From an uncultured Eubacteriales bacterium (GTDB taxonomy: Bacteria; Bacillota; Clostridia; Oscillospirales; Oscillospiraceae): a DNA stretch of 54,754 nucleotides. Made by a program: the position numbers and the translations under genes. Under the pieces are notes generated by a model. The model was not told where the DNA came from. It did not search any database and worked only from the letters and a program-made list of their open reading frames with translations. Positions 17,652-25,444 of this stretch are shown piece after piece (position 1 is the first letter of the stretch; the number at the start of each line of letters is the position of its first letter). The stretch is from contig CAKTLJ010000012.1 in the NCBI GenBank assembly GCA_934572535.1, positions 1-54,754 on the forward strand, read 5' to 3'.

Positions 17652-17680
17652 AAAATAGCACTTTGCCCCAAGAATGTCAA
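17652..17680 (-). promoter_or_regulatory. sigma-A promoter of the hrcA operon
   Basis: On the minus strand: TTGACA (17675-17680), 17-base spacer, TATTTT (17652-17657). The transcript start falls at or within CIRCE. Confidence 0.88.
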
Positions 17681-17794
17681 TAGGCCAATCGTGAATAACT
17701 TTTGAACTTTTTCACTTTTGACCCTTTTCCCTAGTTTTGGCGGGTCTGCCCGGCTCTTTTCGTGCAATCTTTGCACCCGCTGGCGAAGACTGCC

Positions 17795-17824
17795 AAAAAA
17801 GCAGGACGAGGTCCGAAGACCCCG
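17795..17824 (-). terminator. terminator after the SARP-like regulator gene
   Basis: On the minus strand, CGGGGTC-TTCG-GACCTCG (17807-17824) is a UUCG-capped stem followed after a few bases by six T (17795-17800). Confidence 0.7.
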
Positions 17825-17830
17825 CCCTGG

Positions 17831-17858
17831 GAGGGTGGGTGGTTGAGGGTGGGTGGTT
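17831..17858 (+). repeat. tandem 14-base repeat with G-quadruplex potential
   Basis: GAGGGTGGGTGGTT occurs twice in a row (17831-17844, 17845-17858). With the GGG at 17829 the + strand has at least four GGG runs with short loops, a canonical quadruplex pattern, located in the 3' end zone of the minus-strand SARP gene. Confidence 0.75.
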
Positions 17859-17874
17859 ATGGACGGCGGGGCGC

Positions 17875-18909
17875 TCACAGCGCGTCCAGCTCCTCCAGGG
17901 CCAGCGCCGCCAGGCGCTGGGCGGCCTGCTCCTCCTCCATGTCGAGGAAGGTCTCCAGGCCCAGGGTGTGCAGGGCCTTTCGCACGGCGCGGGTGAGTTT
18001 GGAATCCGCCCGGGTCCGCAGGGTCCCCCGGTGGATCTCCCGCCCCACGGTCAGCAGGAGGCCCGGCAGGCCGTCCGCCTGGAAGACCCGGGTGAGCGGG
18101 AGGACCTCCCACTTGGCGTAGGCGAGCGGGCGGCGGTCGCTGGCCGCGCTGATGAAGAAGACCTTGTCGTCCTCGATGATAATTTTTTTCACGATCTCGT
18201 GGTGCTTGTCCACGCGGCGTTTTTTGGGGGGTGGGGCGGGGTAGCGCAGCAGGTCCATGTCGCGGTGGTTCTCCTTTAAATAGGCGCGAATGTCTTGGTG
18301 GAGCGCGGCGTCCTCGGGGGCCATCACGGCCGCGCGCTGGAGCAGCAGGGAGGCCGCCCGGTCGTCCCCCAGCAGGCGGGAGCGGGCCAGGGTCTCCCGG
18401 GCCAGGGCGGCGAACTCCCGCCGGTAGTAGTCGCGATAGGGGGCGGCCCAGGGGGCGGCGGTCTTGTCCAGAAACGGCCCGGTCAGGAGCGTCAGCGCCC
18501 CCATGCACAGGCCCAGGCCCGCCGGGTCCCGGGGGCCGCAGGTGCGCAGGCGGTCCAGGAGGGCGGTGAGGCGGTCCTCATCCACGTCCAGCGCGCAGCG
18601 GGGGTTGAGGCGATAGACCCCGGCGGCGTACTGGACCAGGCCGCTCTTGCCGTCCAGCCCCAGGGGGGCGAGGGCCTCGCGGAGGCGGTTCAGGCGCACG
18701 CGGGCGGCGCTGTCCCCGCCGCTCTCCGGCCACAGGGCGGCCAGCTCCCCCTGGTCCACGGGCCGGTGGCGGTTCACCAGGAGGTATTTCAGCAGGAGCC
18801 AGGGCTTCGACTGGCGGGCGGGGTTTTCCACCGCGCGGCCGTGCTGGTTTTCCAGGGTCACGACGCCGAAGAGGGTGACCCGGAGGTTATATTTTTCGCT
18901 TGTTGTCAT
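17875..18909 (-). CDS. SARP/BTAD-type transcriptional regulator
   Basis: A 344-residue protein. The N-terminal part (about 8-100) resembles an OmpR-like winged helix as in SARP activators (VTLFGVVTLENQ at the start, then VRLNRLREALAPLGL). A helical bacterial transcriptional activator (BTAD) region of tetratricopeptide type follows (about 110-215). The last 125 residues include a lysine-rich stretch and do not match anything I recognise. The start follows AAAGGAGGGG. Unlike large SARP ATPases it has no NB-ARC domain. No pathway genes adjoin it, so the target is unknown. Confidence 0.65.
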   Translation of the reverse strand: MTTSEKYNLRVTLFGVVTLENQHGRAVENPARQSKPWLLLKYLLVNRHRPVDQGELAALWPESGGDSAARVRLNRLREALAPLGLDGKSGLVQYAAGVYRLNPRCALDVDEDRLTALLDRLRTCGPRDPAGLGLCMGALTLLTGPFLDKTAAPWAAPYRDYYRREFAALARETLARSRLLGDDRAASLLLQRAAVMAPEDAALHQDIRAYLKENHRDMDLLRYPAPPPKKRRVDKHHEIVKKIIIEDDKVFFISAASDRRPLAYAKWEVLPLTRVFQADGLPGLLLTVGREIHRGTLRTRADSKLTRAVRKALHTLGLETFLDMEEEQAAQRLAALALEELDAL

Positions 18910-18945
18910 GGTCCCCTCCTTTTTCTTCTGTGATATCCGGGGAAC

Positions 18946-18996
18946 GCCCCCCTTGTCAAAGGGGGGTGGCGCAGCGCAGCTGTGCCGGGGGGATTC
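18946..18996 (+). repeat. intergenic repeat, copy A
   Basis: A 51-base unit: GCCCCCCTTGTCAAAGGGGG hairpin, then TGGCGCAGCG, CAGCTGTG and GGGGGGATTC. The same order recurs at 19223-19274. Confidence 0.8.
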
Positions 18997-19222
18997 TTCT
19001 GGCGGGGCGTTGTGGGGACCCTCCACGTGGGTCTTGCCTCCGGCGGCCCCCATTTCTTTCAAGAAATGGGGGGGGGAAGAAGACCAGGGGTCCCCCCCTG
19101 GACCCCGTGGGGGTGGGTCAGACCCTGCGGGGTGGTGGGTTCGGTTGGCCTGGCCTGCGGCCCCGTGTCGGCAGGTGGAAGGCGGCGCGCCCACCGGCTG
19201 GGCGCGCAGGGGCGTGGGGCCT

Positions 19223-19274
19223 GCCCCCCTTGTCAAAGGGGGGTGGCGCAGCGCCAGCTGTGTCGGGGGGATTC
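19223..19274 (+). repeat. intergenic repeat, copy B
   Basis: A 52-base unit nearly identical to copy A, differing by an inserted C in GCGCCAGCTG and one substitution in TGTGTCGG. Confidence 0.8.
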
Positions 19275-19304
19275 CCGTCAACGAACAGCGTGGGGCCTAA
19301 ACCG

Positions 19305-19354
19305 GAATCCCTCCACCGCCGTCCCGGCGGTCCCCCTCCCTTTAACAAGGGAGG
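19305..19354 (-). repeat. intergenic repeat, copy C (inverted and diverged)
   Basis: Read on the minus strand it has the same plan: CCTCCCTTGTTAAAGGGAGG hairpin, a GC-rich middle with its own stem, then GGAGGGATTC. The middle differs from copies A and B. Confidence 0.6.
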
Positions 19355-19470
19355 TTTTGGCGTGGCTCCTGCCCTGCGGGGCAAACGCTTGCAGGGCGGG
19401 GTCCCCTGACCCCGCCGGGGAACGTGACGTCCTCGGCGGGCTGAGGGCAGCCCGTCCTACAGCTGGAAAG

Positions 19471-19506
19471 GTAGAAAACAATCCCCTGAGTGCAAAACTC
19501 AGGGGA
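19471..19506 (-). terminator. terminator after the TIR/membrane pair
   Basis: On the minus strand the stem TCCCCTGAG/CTCAGGGGA (arms 19498-19506 and 19482-19490) is followed by TTGTTTTC. Confidence 0.75.
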
Positions 19507-19523
19507 ACGCACTTTTAAACGGT

Positions 19524-19937
19524 CTACAGGAAGAGCACCGCCGTCAGGACCAGCACAAACGCGAACAACGGCAGATAAAAGAACCTCTCCGGCTTCGCCC
19601 AGAGACAGCTCCAGAAGCACGTATCCCGGTCCCAAAATTCCTCCCCAGAGGTGCTCATCTTGAAGTCGATCGCTTCCTCCTCCATCTCCCGGACCTTGTC
19701 ATAGAGCTTCCGCTTCCGCCGTTCCAGGCCCAGGTAATAGGCATCCAGGCCCCAAAAGGCCACGACGGGAAGCAGGGCAATCAAGCAAGCTGCCCTGCTG
19801 TCGCCGTCCCAAGTCAAGCCCAAAATCGCGACAACCAACGTCACCGCCCAACCCTTCAAAGCGAAGGAGTTGGAGGCCATGCGGGTGATGATTCCTTGGA
19901 TCATTTGTAGATGTAATAGCTTATTTTCTGTTTTCAT
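19524..19937 (-). CDS. small membrane protein partnered with the TIR gene
   Basis: A 137-residue protein with three predicted membrane segments (about 27-43, 48-65 and 119-136). Between segments two and three lies a charged cytoplasmic stretch (LERRKRKLYDKVREMEEE, about 71-88). The RMASNSFALKGW and DAYYLGLERRKRKLYD patterns remind me of a widespread uncharacterised membrane family; that is recall, not a search. Its ATG lies 17 bases inside the end of the TIR gene, so translation is coupled. GC of three sampled 60-base lines is 57-63%, close to the surrounding genome and far above its TIR partner. A role as membrane effector or anchor for a TIR defence protein is inference. Confidence 0.7.
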   Translation of the reverse strand: MKTENKLLHLQMIQGIITRMASNSFALKGWAVTLVVAILGLTWDGDSRAACLIALLPVVAFWGLDAYYLGLERRKRKLYDKVREMEEEAIDFKMSTSGEEFWDRDTCFWSCLWAKPERFFYLPLFAFVLVLTAVLFL

Positions 19938-20751
19938 ATAAATCCCTATATAGCAACATCAAAGAATCCGAACCTGTTAACTCCCATCCATTTTGTTTCA
20001 AAATTTCAATGGCGCTTGCCCAATCTGTCAGATGCTGTGTAGTTAATATCTCAAGATGTTCTATCTCTGCTGGTAGAGCAATGGGAATCTGACGTTCTTC
20101 ACTTTCATTCAAAATGAAGCTGTGCTTCAAATTGGAGATGTTATATCCCTGAGGCTTAATTATTTTAGACAATGCCAGCTCAGAGTAAATCCATGGTGAG
20201 AGAGTTTTGCTTTCGTCAGTAATATTCTCTTTAATTGTAGAATTTTCCGTGTTAACAAAAATCAGACACTCAGTTTGATGAATCATCTTGGCCAGAGCTG
20301 TGTTCAAAATCATATGAACATAGCTAGTTGAAATGTTTCTTAATTTATAACTATATGTCTGCTTGTCATCATTCTGACAATACTTGTTATCAATCTCACG
20401 AAGTAGGTCATCTGCATAGCCCCAAAGCGAGGAATCAACAAACGCAAAAACCCCACATTTCTCATGAAGCCAACCGGCAAAGGCTTCAATCAAAGTTTCA
20501 TCTCTGTGAGAATGGGAAAGGAAAATATCCGCCTGCACACTTCCAAACCATTCCTCTTCCATAGTAGCTGCGTCCAGATTTCCATTAGCTTGCAGATAGT
20601 GTCTCAGAGTTTTTCTGAACAAATCATTCTCTTTGTCTTCGTCCGTTAAACCAAGAACATCTTCCCGGTAATATTTCTGGTATTCTTTACATGCCTTCTG
20701 TCCACCAAAAAAGTCGTCTGTCAAACCTGAAAGATTAAAACGAGAAAACAT
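19921..20751 (-). CDS. TIR-domain protein, candidate NAD-cleaving immune effector
   Basis: A 276-residue protein. Residues 74-85 (ADIFLSHSHRDE) are a TIR box-1 pattern. FAFVDSSLWG (102-111) and ECLIFVNTENS (161-171) fit the next core strands, and SPWIYSELALS (185-195) matches the S-x-W-x-x-E-L motif that carries the NADase glutamate (candidate E191). An N-terminal helical region (1-70) and a C-terminal tail (200-276) lack a match I can name. The ATG at 20751 is preferred because AAAGGA lies upstream; an earlier in-frame ATG falls inside the preceding hairpin. The gene is very AT-rich (sampled lines 28, 30 and 45% GC), suggesting acquisition. No promoter fits between it and the S-layer gene terminator. 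Confidence 0.78.
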   Translation of the reverse strand: MFSRFNLSGLTDDFFGGQKACKEYQKYYREDVLGLTDEDKENDLFRKTLRHYLQANGNLDAATMEEEWFGSVQADIFLSHSHRDETLIEAFAGWLHEKCGVFAFVDSSLWGYADDLLREIDNKYCQNDDKQTYSYKLRNISTSYVHMILNTALAKMIHQTECLIFVNTENSTIKENITDESKTLSPWIYSELALSKIIKPQGYNISNLKHSFILNESEERQIPIALPAEIEHLEILTTQHLTDWASAIEILKQNGWELTGSDSLMLLYRDLYENRK

Positions 20752-20778
20752 ATTTTTCCCATCCTTTCTTTTAGACAT

Positions 20779-20819
20779 GGGCAAAGCCCCCGTGGGAAAA
20801 TCCCACGGGGGCCTTGCCC
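20779..20819 (-). terminator. strong hairpin after the S-layer-type gene
   Basis: A 19-base stem (20779-20797 with 20801-20819, one mismatch) capped by AAA. There is no real T-run after it on the minus strand, so read-through into the TIR gene is possible. Confidence 0.65.
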
Positions 20820-20856
20820 TCGGTTGGAACCTTCCTAAATTAAGATTCAGGAAAGA

Positions 20857-23844
20857 TTACTTAACCCACTTGTAGCTAGCAGCAGCGCCAGAGGCAGCCA
20901 CGTTAGTCCACTCATAGGTACCTGCGCCAATAGGAGCGCTGGTGATAGCGGTGAAGGTGGTGCCGCTCATAGAGCCGAACAGGTTAGCGCTAGCATTGGT
21001 GGTAGAAGCAGCCTTAACGACCAGCTTTGCGCCAGCAGCAAGGCCAACGACACCCTCAAGCTGTGCAGCAGTCTGAGCGTCAACGACGGTCAGAGTCTTG
21101 CCAGCGGGAACTTTAACAGTGCCAGTAGTAGGCAGGGTCTTCACGGTCACGTCGCCGGAAACCAGTGCTGCGTTGATATCATCAGCCGTTGCACTGTTCA
21201 GGGTGACCTCGCCATACAGCTTGTTCTTCACGTCGATGACCAGCAGCTCGACCTCATCAGTACCGTCGGTCTTATAGATGACGTTGTTCATGTAAGCATC
21301 GCCGAACTTGTTAGCCTCAACGATAGAGCCGGAACGCAGGCCTTCGTGGTTCTCGGTATCAACGTACAGGATCACGGTATCAGCGGTGATGTCGTACTGG
21401 GTGCTGCCGTCGAAGGTCACCTTGGTCTGCTTCTCGTTCACGCCCTGGATCGCGCCCTCGGTTGTAACGATCGTGGTGGTAACATCCTCGATCTCGCCGT
21501 CCTTGATGGAGGAGTAGCCGATCACAGTGCCCTTGCTACGACCATCAGTGTTGGACTTCTTCTCGATGACGGGCTCTTCCTTCTCGCCGGTCCAAACCTT
21601 GTAGGTGATGTAGCCTGCGGAGGAAACATACGCAGTGTCAGTGATGTAAGCGTAGTTGTCGTTGGTGCTGAAGGAAGAGGCAACCTTGTTCACGCCAACC
21701 ACAGCATAGGTCACCTGGGTCAGGCCGTCAACCTTAGAGGTGAATGCAGCAATGCCGCCAGCTACGTAGACATTGTCTACATCAGTGCCCACGGTCAGGG
21801 ACTTCAGCTGCTTACCAGTGATAACCTTGGTATCAGCAGTATCACCCTTGTTGGCGCTAACCTTATCAACCAGGATCACCTTAGCATTGTCGTTGATCTT
21901 GGTTCTGTTGATCTTTTCAACCTTGCTGCTGCCGTCAGCGCTAATGTTCAGACCGCCAACATTTGCTGCAGTTGCAGCGGAGCCAGTAGACTGGGCAGTG
22001 TAATCACCATACCAGTCAGAAGTGGTATTCAGCTGCTTGAAGCGATATTCGCCCTTAACGACTTCATACTCATAAGCAGCACCGATCTTCATGGCGTTAC
22101 CATCCGGCAGAACGTAGCCGTCATCGTTCACGCCATCGTTGTTTGTGTCCTTCTTGCTCAGATCGGTATCGTAGACAACAATGGATTCCTTACCATTGAA
22201 GTCAACAATCTTGACCTTGTCGCCCTCGATGTTGGAGCCCATTGCCTTGATAACGCAGATGTCGCCCACATTGCCAGCCTCGCCGGAGGTGCGCTTCGCA
22301 TAAGCGACAACGCCGTTGTAAACCCAAGCGTCAACCTTGTTGCCAGCAACGACGGAGTTCATGTCAGCGTCCTGAGCCGCCACATACCAAGCACCGTCCA
22401 GCTGATACTTGTCGGGATTGTTCTTGGTGCCGGACAGGGAAACGTTGGTCAGCTTCTGCGCCTTGACAACGTCCTGGCAGTCGTCGAACAGGTTCTTGGT
22501 GACAACAACATAGTCGTCCTTAGCAATGTCCTTCGCGACGTTGTGGTCCTCGTACTTGTAGCTCACGTTGCCAGCAATGATCTCCTTGGAGGAAACGTAA
22601 GTCACCTTAGCGAGGGTAACGGTGGTAACGATAGCGGTATCGATCTTGCCGTTGTCATTGGAGTCCACGAACTTGATGAAGTTGGGGGACTGGCAGTTGT
22701 CGCTGGCCTGCTCCGTGTAGATCTTGGTGCCAGCAGCGTCATTGAAGTTGGCCAGAGCAGTCATGCCCTTGCTAACACCGTCCACATAAACTTTAATGCC
22801 ACCGCTCTCAACAGAGTAGGACTTGCCATCGAACTTGATCTTCGTGCCGTCCTTCTCAATCGCGTTCACGATGGTGTTGTAGACGGTGTTGTCGGAGGTA
22901 GCATAGACGCCGATGACGTCGTTGGTCTTACCGTTCTTGAAGATGACCTTGACCTTCTGACCCAGCAGAGCGGAGTAATCGGTACCCAGCTTGGTGAAGT
23001 TCATCTCCTCATCGACATCCTTGTCCAGATTCGCCTTGTACAGATCGCTTGCAGCGCGGTCAGCAGCGTTCATGGAAATGGTCAGGTCCTTGCCATCAAC
23101 GTTGACCAGGGTACCGACGTTCATCCAAGCGTCATACTTGTCGCGCAGGAGGGTGATCTTGTCGTTGTTGGAGCCAACGACCTTGTCCTGGAGCACCAGC
23201 TTGGAGACCAGCTGGCCGTTCTCGGAGACCAGGTTGTACTTGTACTCAACTTCGTAAGCCTGCATGGTGTTCCAAACCATCTGCGCCGCGTTGTCACGGG
23301 TCAGAGCCTTGGAGGGGTCCATGCCAGCCAGGCCAGCATACAGGCCCTTGGCGGAAGCGTCCACGTTGACGTTCACTTCCCAAGGAGCGCCGGTGTAGCC
23401 CTGGATTTCAGCCTTGTAGCCCAGCGCGATCAGCAGCATCTTGGCAAACTGGGAGCCGGTCACGTTGCCGTTGGGGTCGAACTTGCCGCCGCCGATGCCA
23501 GCCACGATACCCTGGTTCACGCAGGACTCGATGTACTTCTCGGCCCAGTGACCCTTGGTGTCGGTGAAGGTTGCCTTTGCGGTGGTACCCAGGACGGGGT
23601 CCTTGCCGCCGTTCAGCGCCACGCAGATCATCTTGCAAGCTTCTGCGCGGGTGATGTTACCTTCGGGCTTGAAGGTGTTGTCGGTGTAACCGTTGATGAT
23701 GTTCAGAGCAGAGCAAGCATCAACAGCCTCAGCGTTCTTGATCTTTTCCTGATCCTTGAACGCCGCGCCTGCGCCCACGACCATGACGGACATCATCATA
23801 GCCATGCAGAGCACCAGGCTGAGAACTTTTTTGAAGTTTCTCAT
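20857..23844 (-). CDS. SLH-domain S-layer-type surface protein
   Basis: A 995-residue exported protein. The signal peptide (about 1-28) ends at GAGAAF. Three SLH repeats follow at the N-terminus (about 29-205; ITRAEACKMICVAL, FTDTKGHWAEKYIES, LTRDNAAQMVWNTM), the anchoring end opposite to that of the glycosidase at 333. The remaining roughly 790 residues are repetitive beta-rich sequence without an enzyme motif, as in structural S-layer proteins. The ATG follows AAGGAGG. A consensus promoter and a 150-base structured leader suggest high expression. It is most likely a main surface-layer or cell-wall protein. Confidence 0.85.
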   Translation of the reverse strand: MRNFKKVLSLVLCMAMMMSVMVVGAGAAFKDQEKIKNAEAVDACSALNIINGYTDNTFKPEGNITRAEACKMICVALNGGKDPVLGTTAKATFTDTKGHWAEKYIESCVNQGIVAGIGGGKFDPNGNVTGSQFAKMLLIALGYKAEIQGYTGAPWEVNVNVDASAKGLYAGLAGMDPSKALTRDNAAQMVWNTMQAYEVEYKYNLVSENGQLVSKLVLQDKVVGSNNDKITLLRDKYDAWMNVGTLVNVDGKDLTISMNAADRAASDLYKANLDKDVDEEMNFTKLGTDYSALLGQKVKVIFKNGKTNDVIGVYATSDNTVYNTIVNAIEKDGTKIKFDGKSYSVESGGIKVYVDGVSKGMTALANFNDAAGTKIYTEQASDNCQSPNFIKFVDSNDNGKIDTAIVTTVTLAKVTYVSSKEIIAGNVSYKYEDHNVAKDIAKDDYVVVTKNLFDDCQDVVKAQKLTNVSLSGTKNNPDKYQLDGAWYVAAQDADMNSVVAGNKVDAWVYNGVVAYAKRTSGEAGNVGDICVIKAMGSNIEGDKVKIVDFNGKESIVVYDTDLSKKDTNNDGVNDDGYVLPDGNAMKIGAAYEYEVVKGEYRFKQLNTTSDWYGDYTAQSTGSAATAANVGGLNISADGSSKVEKINRTKINDNAKVILVDKVSANKGDTADTKVITGKQLKSLTVGTDVDNVYVAGGIAAFTSKVDGLTQVTYAVVGVNKVASSFSTNDNYAYITDTAYVSSAGYITYKVWTGEKEEPVIEKKSNTDGRSKGTVIGYSSIKDGEIEDVTTTIVTTEGAIQGVNEKQTKVTFDGSTQYDITADTVILYVDTENHEGLRSGSIVEANKFGDAYMNNVIYKTDGTDEVELLVIDVKNKLYGEVTLNSATADDINAALVSGDVTVKTLPTTGTVKVPAGKTLTVVDAQTAAQLEGVVGLAAGAKLVVKAASTTNASANLFGSMSGTTFTAITSAPIGAGTYEWTNVAASGAAASYKWVK

Positions 23845-23995
23845 TGGAAGTTTTCCTCCTTAATAAAATTTTTACATAAAGCCCGGCTGTGCCGCCGGAC
23901 GTTATGCCGGTTTGGGAAGGCCCTTTGTGTTCTGCTGGTGCAGAACACAAAACAAGGACGTCCTTGTTTTCAAAAACGCCGTTACGGCCCTCTTA
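23845..23995 (-). promoter_or_regulatory. long structured 5' leader of the S-layer-type gene
   Basis: About 150 untranslated bases. They hold a perfect 12-base-pair hairpin (23924-23935 with 23940-23951), an adjoining AACAAGGA/TCCTTGTT palindrome (23951-23968) and a GCCGG/CCGGC-rich segment near 23883-23910. Such leaders often stabilise S-layer mRNA. Confidence 0.55.
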
Positions 23996-24002
23996 CACTG
24001 GC

Positions 24003-24031
24003 ATTTTACACAGGAAGACTTCCGCTGTCAA
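24003..24031 (-). promoter_or_regulatory. consensus promoter of the S-layer-type gene
   Basis: On the minus strand: TTGACA (24026-24031), 17-base spacer, TAAAAT (24003-24008). The -35 box overlaps the stop codon of the upstream ATPase gene at 24028-24030. Confidence 0.85.
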
Positions 24032-25383
24032 GGATTCTCGTGATTTGAAATATAACTGTAATATTTCTCTCCTCCATGCCCGCCGCGCGCGCCGGACATA
24101 TCGTTGATGAACTGCTGGGCGGTGCGGCCGGAGATGCCCCCGTGGCGCAGCTCCCACTTGTTCGCCTCGGCCAAGAGCACCTGGTCGCTGGCCTCCACCC
24201 CCGCCCGGCGGGCCAGGGAGAGGACCATGTCCTTGAACTGGTCGTGGTTGGGGACGGAATAGTGGATGCGCGTGCCGAACCGGGCGGAGAGCGAGAGCTT
24301 TTCCTCCAGGGTGTCCGACCGGTGGACGTCGTTCTCGTGCTCCATGTCCCCCCGGTCCTTCCAGGTCTCCCGGATCAGGTTCCGGCGGTTGGAGGTGGCG
24401 TAGAGGAGCACGTTGTCGGGCTTGGTCTCCACGCCGCCCTCGATGACGGCTTTCAGGAACTTGTACTCCACCTCGTTCTCCTCAAAGGACAGGTCGTCGA
24501 TGAAGATGATGAAGCGGTAGTTGCGGTTCTTCACCATGGCAATGACGGCGGAGAGGTCCTGGAACTGGTGCTTATAGATCTCGATCATCCGCAGCCCCTG
24601 GTCGTAATACTCGTTGATGAGCGCCTTGACGCTGGAGGACTTGCCGGTGCCGGCGTCGCCGTAGAGCAGGGCGTTGTTCGCCCTGCGTCCGGCCAGGAAG
24701 GCCTCGGTGTTGCCGCGCAGCTGGGCCTTCTGCGCCTCGTAGCCGATGAGGTCGGAGAGCATGACCTTGTCCGTGTTGTAGATCGGGATGAGCCCCACCC
24801 CGCCGGGGCCGGAGCGGATGCGGAAGGCCTTGTTCAGCCCGATCAGGCCCACCCCGTACCGGCGGTAGTGGTCGGTGACCAGGGTGAAGAAGGCCTCCTC
24901 GTCCCGGGCGGCGGCCAGGCGGCGGCTCAGGTCGCGGACCTTCTCGCTGACGTTCTTGTTGTAGCGCCGCTCGTGCTTGTAAATGGACTGGTAGCGGCAG
25001 AGGGTCGAGAAGCAGTCGATGCCCAGGTCCCTCTCGATGGGACCGAAGTCGTAGTGGAACAGGTCCCGGAACACCTTAAAATCGCTCTTGGCGAAGTGGT
25101 TCACGGAGCCGTCCAGCGCCCCCACCCGCTCGGTGATGAGGCTGAAGGAGTTCTCGTTGGTCATCAGCAGGAAGGTCAGGTAGTTCTGCCACAGGTTTTC
25201 GTCGAACCCGTAGTCGGTGGCCAGGTCCAGCAGGGCCTTCACCTGGTCGTAGATCCCCCGGACGAGGGCCTGCCGGGGGCGGTTGCTGCCCTTCCAGTCC
25301 TGGAAGAGCTTGGCGAGTTTCATCAAGATGCTGTCCTGGCCCAGATCGCCATAGAGCAGCAGACGGGATGCAAGTTGGTCCAT
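24028..25383 (-). CDS. DUF815 family AAA ATPase
   Basis: A 451-residue ATP-binding protein. Walker A is YGDAGTGKSSS (about 228-238) and Walker B is FIIFIDDLSFEE (about 280-291), followed by LLYATSNRRNLI and an arginine-finger region. The C-terminal WELRHGGISGRTAQQF segment is typical of DUF815. The N-terminal 180 residues are helical and family-specific. The cellular role is unknown; relatives are annotated only as ATP-binding proteins. The start follows AGGAGG. It is separated from ilvE by a terminator. Confidence 0.85.
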   Translation of the reverse strand: MDQLASRLLLYGDLGQDSILMKLAKLFQDWKGSNRPRQALVRGIYDQVKALLDLATDYGFDENLWQNYLTFLLMTNENSFSLITERVGALDGSVNHFAKSDFKVFRDLFHYDFGPIERDLGIDCFSTLCRYQSIYKHERRYNKNVSEKVRDLSRRLAAARDEEAFFTLVTDHYRRYGVGLIGLNKAFRIRSGPGGVGLIPIYNTDKVMLSDLIGYEAQKAQLRGNTEAFLAGRRANNALLYGDAGTGKSSSVKALINEYYDQGLRMIEIYKHQFQDLSAVIAMVKNRNYRFIIFIDDLSFEENEVEYKFLKAVIEGGVETKPDNVLLYATSNRRNLIRETWKDRGDMEHENDVHRSDTLEEKLSLSARFGTRIHYSVPNHDQFKDMVLSLARRAGVEASDQVLLAEANKWELRHGGISGRTAQQFINDMSGARGGHGGEKYYSYISNHENP

Positions 25384-25406
25384 AAAAATATCCTCCTGAC
25401 TTCAAC

Positions 25407-25435
25407 AAAAGCCTCCCTTGTCCAGGGAGGCTTTT
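25407..25435 (-). terminator. terminator of the ilvDE operon
   Basis: A 12-base-pair stem AAAAGCCTCCCT/AGGGAGGCTTTT (25407-25418, 25424-25435) with TTTTGTT on the minus strand, ten bases after the ilvE stop. Confidence 0.85.
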
Positions 25436-25444
25436 GGGGGTAGA

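Larger units (their letters stand above)
18910..19470. other. GC-rich gene-free strip built of repeats and hairpins
   Basis: About 560 bases with no convincing gene. The strip holds two direct copies and one inverted diverged copy of a roughly 50-base repeat (listed separately), a hairpin around CCCCATTTCTT (about 19048-19074), and several C/G runs such as the GGGGTCCCCCCCTGGACCCC segment near 19087-19107. Open frames here are low-complexity Pro/Gly/Arg translations without ribosome sites. Confidence 0.7.

Noticed and set aside
18946..19354. Possible CRISPR array from repeated units
   Set aside because: Only three copies, unequal spacing, one inverted, and no cas genes nearby.
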